From assembly GCA_018652045.1 (NCBI GenBank), contig JABICX010000005.1:1-64000 (forward strand): 64,000 bases of DNA. The letters run 5' to 3'. Made by a program: the position numbers and the translations under genes. The notes beneath the pieces were generated by a model, which made no database searches, had not been told where the DNA came from, and saw only the letters and a program-made list of their open reading frames with translations. Source of the stretch: Candidatus Woesearchaeota archaeon (lineage in GTDB: Archaea; Nanobdellota; Nanobdellia; UBA10117; JABICX01). How positions within the stretch are numbered: position 1 is the first letter of the stretch; every line of letters begins with the position of its first letter. Below, piece by piece: positions 30,101-37,670 of the stretch.

Positions 30101-30139
30101 GGCATATATGGTCCTGACGAAACTGCTGAAGAAGAGTAG
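27128..30139 (+). CDS. Large secreted protein with FN3/Ig-like repeats and C-terminal WNFIS/WNMIG duplicated domain
   Basis: Signal peptide MKLAKIVFVVMIALLVINLGLDVAEA; DNYGPEQVTGLIAD, TSPRAVTDLVVFDALAQSTVTLAWSDV; C-terminal DDWNFISTP...YDGWNMIGYT. Confidence 0.75.
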   Translation: MKLAKIVFVVMIALLVINLGLDVAEAACDISAVTITPPGDGEVIDGEYLIKWSDLACTAGETVDIKIHWDASSWSRIGDDIDANEHELLFDTDPAPSLDKSEIYWLELLLEDGAFSRTEDNRLFTIDNYGPEQVTGLIADQPYETWSSDNTVVFTWDAPDDVGTSGLAGYKINCVTDGGPFPGWADAGDETYACEYEDGDFNRFNIRSVDNNENEAFGILITQAFWIDTTDPWFNAGGLKFLPNDGIPEDDMFFRRSQTIGIMAYVGDATSGVAGVTADISVIDPDWSDDAPFTYDPIEDRWILITDSIDSDIPEGEYTIPVRVTDLAGNSRGKSLWMMIDNIEPVPTLRFSDSEPNDGNVPGSERVIKDGDDLRIYVDFIEEGSGVKEKNYGADPTIEINCPDGVTYNWDLMEESTNVWYVDLIDADLPDNGWEATCDVRIEGADWANNYVANSNNGQLIEDAFEIDNTAPVIDWVKGSPGYYNVPNTIYAGLHITDDVGFSSDAVHVKTQDHNGDYDTHFMNEVSTALCNAHIERIAPDAYDVCFGVDLDGEEGQDVRINVQMYDYAGHPATNMDGRDSTIVHTDFIPPTNPDIEAFNPEELIIDADTFEFDLDTQSVDDLEHHWYTYEIRLNGGPWDARIGQTEDFVFNLVQDFDNELCIRGMDLATNPSDAPVDVDTECITVTEDSTSPRAVTDLVVFDALAQSTVTLAWSDVEDPGEYASGVDHYDIYMRKIGKYDSCFESIADPGVDYIGSVDPGVGLANIADLYESRTYCFAVVAVDAVHPVGNFFEQVHPDFEEDVLMVVPGAAYPNEQIDLIDDWNFISTPVILLDNSIDSVFVNTGGNPLRDETNIVWHYDSLNGRWLSWVPDAECVGDSCLTTFEHGRSYLVDMNQALHLELSGRYLGMLGGGEMLPEYAVYDGWNMIGYTKAGNETTSDRWDYFRSLAKDPIVVLTRIGQGLAGVSEMTSGAGYWVNVDMDDTFAPGYNGIYGPDETAEEE

Positions 30140-30207
30140 ATATAGTTTTATGTGAAATCCACCTATATGGTGGGTTTTCATAATCTTTTTATTGCTTTCG
30201 TGCTCTA

Positions 30208-31197
30208 TTGGTAATGAAAATGAAAGCTAAAATAGGCAGTTTAATCATGCTTACTCTCTTATTTATCATGCCTTTAGCGTTAGCAGATTCACCACCTTCA
30301 ATGCCTATTCGGTTTGATGGTGCGGTTTCTTTACGTGGAGAGGCGGTAGGTGACGGCACTACTATATCTATACAGGCAAATGAGGTTGAGATTATAAGCA
30401 CATCAACTATAAATTCACGATATACTGTACATATACCGGCAGATGCGGATGTCGGGGACGCTACACAATATGCGTTTTATGTGGCGGGAGTTGCTGCAGG
30501 CGTACATAGTATACCTGACTCGGGCTCATATGTATCCTTTGATTTAGTGGCAGATGATAATATTGAGATAACAGATGAGGGTAATGATAACCGTGTACGT
30601 AATACTGGCTCTGGCGGCGGAGGTGGTTCTGGCTATGCAGGTACTGTTCTGACAGATAGTTATCAGACATTACAGATTGGTGTTGGACGTGGTAAGGCGT
30701 TTAAGTTGGTTGGTGCGGAGCACACAGTTATGCTTGACGGCATATCAGGTAATACTGCTAAAGTAACCATACATTCTGATCCAGTTTCAGTTACTCTTTT
30801 AATGGGCGAGACAAAAGAACTAGATTTAGACCCTGACTCTGATCATCTTCTGAGTGTAAAACTAAGCACAGTTACTAGCAATGGTGCCAACGTACTGCTT
30901 AAACAGGTGGTTAGACCTGTTGAGAATCAGGCAGCCTCACCGATACAACCAATAGACGCACAAGACGACGACGTAGCTACGTTTAATGCGCCAGAAGACA
31001 ACTCGATATCATTTTCAGCGATTACTGGAGCAATCGCAGGATTACCGGATCTATCTATACTAGAAAATATATATTGGATTATAGCAGTATTTATAATGGT
31101 GGTTGGCTTATTTTTAGTAAGCAGAGGGGCAAGACAGGCTTTGAAATCAGCTCTTCGGAAAGTGCTGCGTGGTAGTAATGAGAACGATAAAAAGTAG
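30208..31197 (+). CDS. Surface protein with C-terminal ITG motif and TM
   Basis: Signal peptide; Gly-rich linker; ISFSAITGAIAGLPDLS then TM YWIIAVFIMVVGLFLV and basic tail. Confidence 0.7.
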   Translation: MVMKMKAKIGSLIMLTLLFIMPLALADSPPSMPIRFDGAVSLRGEAVGDGTTISIQANEVEIISTSTINSRYTVHIPADADVGDATQYAFYVAGVAAGVHSIPDSGSYVSFDLVADDNIEITDEGNDNRVRNTGSGGGGGSGYAGTVLTDSYQTLQIGVGRGKAFKLVGAEHTVMLDGISGNTAKVTIHSDPVSVTLLMGETKELDLDPDSDHLLSVKLSTVTSNGANVLLKQVVRPVENQAASPIQPIDAQDDDVATFNAPEDNSISFSAITGAIAGLPDLSILENIYWIIAVFIMVVGLFLVSRGARQALKSALRKVLRGSNENDKK

Positions 31198-32602
31198 TCT
31201 AATTGTCATATTTTTACTTAGTTTTATCTTATTATCTACAGGCTCGCAAGCAGTAGAAATGCGTGAGCCCACAGTTTCTGAGTGTTATAACCCTTGGCAT
31301 TATAATGCTGGAGATCATCTAGGCACCTGTTCACTTCTTTTTGATGAGAATGATACAACTGGGTATGTCTGGCGAGAGAGTAATACGTGGTTAATGCTAG
31401 AATATGCAAGCTATATGTTAGCTGCAGATCTACATACCGTTACCGCTAATGTAGTTGGTGTATCAAGTGTACCGACTGAATGTCTTCTTCATGAAGGCTT
31501 GCAGATTAATGTATCTGATCTGCATTCAATAACTTGCTGGAATGGTGCGGAATGGGTGTATTTTGGAGAGTTAGGAGGGTTCCAACCTAATGCTTTTTAT
31601 GAAGTATTCTTAGATCAGACTCCGGGTGGTACTGTTTCAGCGTATGAACTTGTACAGCCAGAGCACGAAGCAATAGACTTGTCTGTTGCACCAAGATTAG
31701 TTGTTGATGTATCTGACTTAGAGGGTCGTGAAATGTCGGTTAATTTCTATGTTTCAGTTGAAGATCCTCTGCAAGACGAGTTAATCTGTGGTCCGATATC
31801 GAGCTTTGATGGTCAGGTAAGCTGTCAATGGCGGGGTTTGGATTATGATACAGAATATGAATGGTACATTACGTTAGACAATGGTGAAGTGCTTTTTCCA
31901 AGTGATGTTTGGACATTTACAACGGGAGGTAATAGTGCACCATATATTTCTAGCATAAGTCCTGCTGACGGAGCAATAGACGCGCCACTAAATGTGGACC
32001 TTAGTTTTGTTGTTAATGATGCTGATACTGATACAATAAGTGTTAATATACAGGGTAATCTTGCGGGAGATGCAGTGGTTTTGTTTGAAACTAATATAAC
32101 TGATTTATTAGATGGAGATGCTGCGTTGGCTACCTGGACGGGGTTAGGATACAGTCTGTCGTATGAGTGGAACATAGTTGTCTCTGATGGCACACATGAT
32201 GTTTTGTACGGTCCTTTGACTTTTACTACACAGGCTAAACCAGCGCCACAGCCACCATCTAGTGGTCCAAGTAGCAGTCCAAACAGAGGTGGTGGACCAC
32301 CTGAAGACGATGAGAACGAGACAGTGGTTGTAGTGACTCCGCCATTGATTGTTGAGCCTGCGCCAAGCACACCAATCGTTCCTGAACCAACTGTTAACGA
32401 GACAGATACAGAGACTGACGTAGACGAAGGACCTGGCTTTATCAGCAGCATCACGGGAGCATTTGCAGGTGTTGGAGATCTTTCATATCTTAAGTATGCA
32501 AAGTATGTTGTCGAAGGTATTGCAATTGTATTCTTACTTCATGTAATTACTTGGAGACGAGGCCGCTTTGTTAGAAAGCTCCTAAGACTTTTTCTGAGAT
32601 AA
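31178..32602 (+). CDS. Surface protein with Ig/FN3-like domains, C-terminal ITG motif and TM
   Basis: Track ORF 31169-32602, likely start MRTIKSSLIVIFLLSFILL at 31178; ends GFISSITGAFAGVGDLSYLKYAKYVVEGIAIVFLLHVITWRRGRFVRKLLRLFLR. Confidence 0.7.
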   Translation: MRTIKSSLIVIFLLSFILLSTGSQAVEMREPTVSECYNPWHYNAGDHLGTCSLLFDENDTTGYVWRESNTWLMLEYASYMLAADLHTVTANVVGVSSVPTECLLHEGLQINVSDLHSITCWNGAEWVYFGELGGFQPNAFYEVFLDQTPGGTVSAYELVQPEHEAIDLSVAPRLVVDVSDLEGREMSVNFYVSVEDPLQDELICGPISSFDGQVSCQWRGLDYDTEYEWYITLDNGEVLFPSDVWTFTTGGNSAPYISSISPADGAIDAPLNVDLSFVVNDADTDTISVNIQGNLAGDAVVLFETNITDLLDGDAALATWTGLGYSLSYEWNIVVSDGTHDVLYGPLTFTTQAKPAPQPPSSGPSSSPNRGGGPPEDDENETVVVVTPPLIVEPAPSTPIVPEPTVNETDTETDVDEGPGFISSITGAFAGVGDLSYLKYAKYVVEGIAIVFLLHVITWRRGRFVRKLLRLFLR

Positions 32603-32630
32603 GTATTTATAAAAGTATACATATATTTAG

Positions 32631-33944
32631 TTGATAACCGTGAAAGGTGGCAAACTACTTTTATTATTTTTAGCTATAGGCCTTGCTTTTGTTTTCTTGG
32701 CTGACAATGTAACTGCAGATCGTATCGTGGAAATCGATATACCTAAAGAGATTGATTTAGAAAATGATCTTGAGGTAAATGCATGGAAAACCTATTGTGA
32801 AGATGGTTGTTGGGCAGATTGCGCATATCATACTGGCAAATTAAGTCTTGCTGATAAAATATGTCAATGCGAAGGATATGCTAGTTCTTCTGGAGCATGT
32901 TATTATGAATCTGTAGATGTTAGACCTGCACAGCGTCAGATGTTAATTGTAAACCAAGATTGTGGATATTTCGCTGTTGACGAATCTACTGGAAATGGTG
33001 GTGGATCTGGAAGTGCTCTGACTCGTATTGAATGTTTTTCTTATAATTCTGAAGCAGATTTATTTGGAGGATGTAGTGATGGTTTGGATAATGACGCAGA
33101 TGGTCGTTATGATTGTGAAGATACTTTTGAGTGCGAAGGTGTCGCACAGAATGGCGCAAAATGTCTCGAAGGTCGAATTCATGAAGACAATTGTGTTGAT
33201 GGGATAGATAATGATCATGATAATAAGATAGATTTAGAAGATAGTGACTGTTTGCAACAATGCGTAGAAGATGGATCTAGAAAAGGTTGTCATGCATATG
33301 ATAAGTCAAGTGGATATACTGAAAAGGATTGTGCGGAAAAAATCGTGTACACTGAATTACATCCAGAAGGTATTAATTGTATAGGTTCTTCAGTTAACTG
33401 TTGGCAGAAGAACTCTCCTGGCGAAGGTAGTGTAGGTGCCTATTTAACCTGTGATTCTCAAGTGCTTAGAAATCCGTCAGATAATTGTGACACTCAACCT
33501 GGATGTAAATGGGTAACGGTATCTCCAGATCCCGATCCGAATCCAGAAGAGGATACAACTCATAGAGATGATGACGTCACTTCCATTTATCCAAGTGGCA
33601 TAAATCCGTTTATGAAAGCAACGTGTTATGTTGGCGGAAACGAATATATTGACTATTGTACTGAAGGTGGCTTGGTCGAATATTATGGCCCAGATTGTAC
33701 TGAAGTGCTTGTAAAAACCGTTGATCATGAAGATATGCAGTTAGACGCAGCGTATAACTGTGAGAATGGCGCAATACAGTTACCTTATTCTGAGACAGAG
33801 GAACGTTTGGATAATCTATTTGCAGCTCCTGAATCAGTAGGTAATTGGTTATATGTTTTAGTTGCAGTAGTTATTATTGGCGTAGGCGTATGGTATTTTA
33901 CTAACAATAAGAAATCGCAATACAAGCGACGAAGAAGAAAGTAG
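32631..33944 (+). CDS. Cys-rich surface protein with two C-x-D-G-x-D-N-D metal-binding-like motifs
   Basis: GCSDGLDNDADGRYDCEDTFEC and NCVDGIDNDHDNKIDLEDSDC; C-terminal TM plus YKRRRRK. Confidence 0.75.
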   Translation: MITVKGGKLLLLFLAIGLAFVFLADNVTADRIVEIDIPKEIDLENDLEVNAWKTYCEDGCWADCAYHTGKLSLADKICQCEGYASSSGACYYESVDVRPAQRQMLIVNQDCGYFAVDESTGNGGGSGSALTRIECFSYNSEADLFGGCSDGLDNDADGRYDCEDTFECEGVAQNGAKCLEGRIHEDNCVDGIDNDHDNKIDLEDSDCLQQCVEDGSRKGCHAYDKSSGYTEKDCAEKIVYTELHPEGINCIGSSVNCWQKNSPGEGSVGAYLTCDSQVLRNPSDNCDTQPGCKWVTVSPDPDPNPEEDTTHRDDDVTSIYPSGINPFMKATCYVGGNEYIDYCTEGGLVEYYGPDCTEVLVKTVDHEDMQLDAAYNCENGAIQLPYSETEERLDNLFAAPESVGNWLYVLVAVVIIGVGVWYFTNNKKSQYKRRRRK

Positions 33945-34124
33945 TTACTCCTTCTTTTCTTTAATTATTTTTTCTAGAATTAATACACCAATATAGTTGC
34001 AGTTAAGGCACTTATACTTGCCAGTATGGCCTGCTGCATCTAAGATAATATCTTCTGACTGACATACAGGACACAGTTTTCTTTTGAAAAGAAACCTGGT
34101 AAAGAAACTCTTTCTTTTTATCAT
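33945..34124 (-). CDS. Small zinc-ribbon protein (59 aa), absent from supplied ORF track
   Basis: Reverse-strand reading MIKRKSFFTRFLFKRKLCPVCQSEDIILDAAGHTGKYKCLNCNYIGVLILEKIIKEKKE*; two CxxC motifs; ATGA overlap with the upstream M50 gene. Confidence 0.75.
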   Translation of the reverse strand: MIKRKSFFTRFLFKRKLCPVCQSEDIILDAAGHTGKYKCLNCNYIGVLILEKIIKEKKE

Positions 34125-34687
34125 AGTGCTAATAGGCCTGCGAGAACTTTTGCTCCATCTAGTGGACCAAATGGGATCATGTTAAAGACAAACAACCATA
34201 GGTTGATTTGCTTTGAGATGTATAATGCTCTTGCGTGCTTTCTGAACTTGCCAGACTCAATTGCTGCCCAGCTAGCTGCAAAGAGAATGAGATTTACAAG
34301 TGGACCTGCAAATGCAATAATTGCCATGTTCATCTTGTCAGCACCCTGTATGACTACGTATCCCGGTGCAAATAATAGGAAGCCAGATCCAATTACACGT
34401 AGGAATATACCTAGTCCAAGTCCCATTGGGAACATTTCATAGTGGCTAGCATAACCGAGTGCAATGCCTGCGAACTTATGACCAAACTCATGCAAAAGAA
34501 TTGCTGGAGCTACGATCATTAACGAGAACTTAAAGTCGTCCCAGTTAAGCATGTTTGCAAAACGGCTGCGACCTAGTAACTCGTCCATATTATGAAGTCG
34601 AGGTTTCTTGATATAGCCTGAAAAGATAAAACCAATAGCAAGTATTGTGATTAATATGTGAACTATTTCAGTTAGGCTAAAGACCAT
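34121..34687 (-). CDS. M50-family (site-2-protease-like) membrane metalloprotease
   Basis: LLHEFGHKFAG in a hydrophobic context and NMIPFGPLDGAKV. Confidence 0.85.
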   Translation of the reverse strand: MVFSLTEIVHILITILAIGFIFSGYIKKPRLHNMDELLGRSRFANMLNWDDFKFSLMIVAPAILLHEFGHKFAGIALGYASHYEMFPMGLGLGIFLRVIGSGFLLFAPGYVVIQGADKMNMAIIAFAGPLVNLILFAASWAAIESGKFRKHARALYISKQINLWLFVFNMIPFGPLDGAKVLAGLLAL

Positions 34688-34803
34688 AGTCTTATCTTGA
34701 TGTTAATGTTTAAGAAAGTTATGATTGGAGGAACAAAGAGCCAGACTAGTAACTCGTATAGAGTAGTCAACAATTATTATATTTGAGCACGACGCTATAT
34801 TAC

Positions 34804-35085
34804 ATGGATAGAGCGGTGGTTATAGCGGTAGTTGCGATGATGGGTCTGGTTTTTGTAATGTACGTATATGAGCCAGCAGATATTTCCGATCCGCTGTTCT
34901 GTAATTCTGATTCTGATTGCGTTCCAGCGCAAGATTGCCACCCGACGAGTTGTATTGGTCTGGGATCAAAGACGGTGTCAGATGGTGTATTTTGTACAAC
35001 AGAATGCGCGCCAGACACTATGGATTGTGGTCAGGGGAGCTGCGCATGCGTAAGCAATAGGTGCGAGGTGAACTGGCGTGAATAG
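34804..35085 (+). CDS. Small Cys-rich membrane-anchored protein
   Basis: Track ORF 34783-35085; TM then CNSDSDCVPAQDCHPTSCIGLGS...CTTECAPDTMDCGQGSCACVSNRCEV; overlaps the start of the subtilase gene. Confidence 0.65.
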   Translation: MDRAVVIAVVAMMGLVFVMYVYEPADISDPLFCNSDSDCVPAQDCHPTSCIGLGSKTVSDGVFCTTECAPDTMDCGQGSCACVSNRCEVNWRE

Positions 35086-37603
35086 GATATCTATCTTAAT
35101 AGCACTTCTACTTGTTTTTGCTATTCCTCTAGCAGTATCTAATGATCTTAGAATCGACGGTGAAGTGTTTGATGAGTTAGCACAGGAAGATACTGTAGAT
35201 GTCATAGTTGTTCTAGAAGATGATGCATCTGTTTCTGTTGATGATACTGCTGTCGAGATAAGGGATTCTGACTGGATGAGCAGAGATGATCGTATATCTG
35301 CTGAAGAAATATCTATTACTGAAGAATACTCTGCCGCTCTGAATGGTTTTGCTGCAGAGGTTACTGAAGCAGGACTTGAGCTGCTTGAAGATAGTGCTAA
35401 TGTCGATCGTATATACTATGATCAGACATATACGTTGGCTCTTGAGAATTCCGTTCCACAAGTTAATGCAGATGATGTTCATGGCTTGCAGTTAAATGGT
35501 GTTGATCTAACTGGTGCAGGTCAGACTATATGTGTTATTGATACAGGTATTAACTATAATCATAATTCTTTAGGTAGTGGCTTTGGAGTAGGATACAAAG
35601 TTATTAGTGGTGAGAACATATACAATTCATCTGTGCCAGATCCTTTAGATGATCATGGTCATGGATCGCATGTTGCAGGTATTGCTGCAGCAAGTGGTGA
35701 TATTACCGGTATTGCACCTGGCGCGAATTTGATTGCTATGAAAGTTTTTGGTGCAACTCGAAGTACGACTGCTTCAAAAGTTTTAGCTGGTATCGATTGG
35801 TGTGTTAACAATGCAACTGAGTTTAATATATCAGTTATTACTATGAGCCTAAGTCTTACTAGTTATGGTGATGAAGTTATATTCACATCAAGTTCAACAT
35901 GTGACAATTATGGTGATGGTGGGGTAGTTAATGCATCTAACAATGCTGCATCTCAAGGAATTTTAGTTTCTGCTGCAGCAGGTAATGATGGTAATACAAC
36001 AGGTATTGGTTCTCCAGCCTGCGGATCAAATGTTACGTCTGTCGGTGCAGTAAATAATGCAGATACTCTATCTTACAATCGTGGTCCAATACTGGATCTG
36101 TTGGCTCCAGGTGTTTTAGTAAACTCGACATATACGTCAGATGATTATGTTCAGATGTCCGGTACATCTATGGCAACACCGCATGTCGCAGGTGCTGCAG
36201 CAATACTTTGGCAGATCGCAGATCTTGAAGGAGCAACTGTTACTGCGCAGCAGGTCGAGAATGCACTTAAGGAAAACGCTGAGAGAGTTTATGATGCAAG
36301 TTCTAACTTTACATATTCTAGAATAGACCTTCTTTCAGCAGCGAACTTCTTTATCTATCCAAACTTGACGTATACTGGAGCTTTGGTTGACGGTGCAAGT
36401 GTTGGTCTTAATACAACAATATTAAGTTTTAGTGCAACAGACATAAGTGAAATCGATACAGTTTGGTATAGCAATGGGACAGATGACTTCTTCGACATGT
36501 ATACTAATACTTCGGGATTGTATTATGTTGACGCATACTGGCCAGCGGGTGAGTATAATCTAACTTTCTATGCTAATGACTCGCTTAACAATGTTGCAAA
36601 TGTAACGTTTAATATTGTTATTAGTAGCGCACCGGTTATTGGTGATTGGGCATGGTATAACTCAACAGCAACATCGGTTAATGCGACTACAATCTTGATT
36701 GATGAGAATAATTCGTTATCTATTTTGATTAATGTAACGGACAGTGATTCAGATACACTTACATATAATTGGACCATAGATGGCGTTACAGTAAGTACAA
36801 TTCAAGACCTATCCTATGATTTTGATGTTAACTCGCAAGGTAATCGTGCTTTGCTGTTTGTTGTAATGGATGAAGTAAACCAAAGTGTTACGCAAAGTTG
36901 GACAGTTACTGTTGGCGATCATGTCGCACCAAGGTGGAACGCAACGATTCCAGATACTGATGCAGATGAAGAGGTAGCTTGGGAATATAATGTATCTGAC
37001 TATGTATCTAGTTTGGATAACGACACATTAATCTATAGTGTATCTTCGGGATATTCTATATCTTCTTCAGGAACGATTAGCAGAACTTTTGATTGTGATG
37101 ATGATGGTGAATATACTGTAACGGTAACAGTGTCAGATGGTATTAATCCAGCTTCAACAACGTTTAGTGTTGATGTACAAGATACAGAGTCTTGTTCTAG
37201 CTCAGGTGATGATGACGAAGGCGGTGATTTTGATGATGGTCAACAAAGTGGCGGAATGGGCGACACAGATGATACGGATGATAATACTACAACAACAAAT
37301 ACGACAACAGCTTCAGATACAACAACTTCAAATACTTCTACTGAAGAGACGTATACTTTAACAAATGATACTGCTGATGAAGCTGAAGAAGGTGGCGTCT
37401 TTTCGCGAGGATTAAGTGGGGCAACTTTTTCAGGATTGAATTTTGATTTTGGTGAGAACGAACAATATGTTGCACCGTCAGTTGCGATGGCAATAGCTTT
37501 CTGTCTATATGGAGTATACCACCGTTCAAATAGTCGAAAAGGCAAGAAAGTGAAATTTGAAATTTCTTCAGCTAGTTTTAAGCGATATTGGCATAGAAGG
37601 TAA
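35078..37603 (+). CDS. Membrane-anchored subtilisin-like serine protease (S8)
   Basis: Catalytic contexts ICVIDTGIN, DDHGHGSHVAGIAA, MSGTSMATPHVAGAAA; I9-like propeptide; Thr-rich linker and C-terminal TM. Confidence 0.92.
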   Translation: MNRISILIALLLVFAIPLAVSNDLRIDGEVFDELAQEDTVDVIVVLEDDASVSVDDTAVEIRDSDWMSRDDRISAEEISITEEYSAALNGFAAEVTEAGLELLEDSANVDRIYYDQTYTLALENSVPQVNADDVHGLQLNGVDLTGAGQTICVIDTGINYNHNSLGSGFGVGYKVISGENIYNSSVPDPLDDHGHGSHVAGIAAASGDITGIAPGANLIAMKVFGATRSTTASKVLAGIDWCVNNATEFNISVITMSLSLTSYGDEVIFTSSSTCDNYGDGGVVNASNNAASQGILVSAAAGNDGNTTGIGSPACGSNVTSVGAVNNADTLSYNRGPILDLLAPGVLVNSTYTSDDYVQMSGTSMATPHVAGAAAILWQIADLEGATVTAQQVENALKENAERVYDASSNFTYSRIDLLSAANFFIYPNLTYTGALVDGASVGLNTTILSFSATDISEIDTVWYSNGTDDFFDMYTNTSGLYYVDAYWPAGEYNLTFYANDSLNNVANVTFNIVISSAPVIGDWAWYNSTATSVNATTILIDENNSLSILINVTDSDSDTLTYNWTIDGVTVSTIQDLSYDFDVNSQGNRALLFVVMDEVNQSVTQSWTVTVGDHVAPRWNATIPDTDADEEVAWEYNVSDYVSSLDNDTLIYSVSSGYSISSSGTISRTFDCDDDGEYTVTVTVSDGINPASTTFSVDVQDTESCSSSGDDDEGGDFDDGQQSGGMGDTDDTDDNTTTTNTTTASDTTTSNTSTEETYTLTNDTADEAEEGGVFSRGLSGATFSGLNFDFGENEQYVAPSVAMAIAFCLYGVYHRSNSRKGKKVKFEISSASFKRYWHRR

Positions 37604-37670
37604 CTACTTTGTAGTACAAAGTTGAGTATAAATAAGATTATTGTTCCATATAATTAGATAATTTACAACT

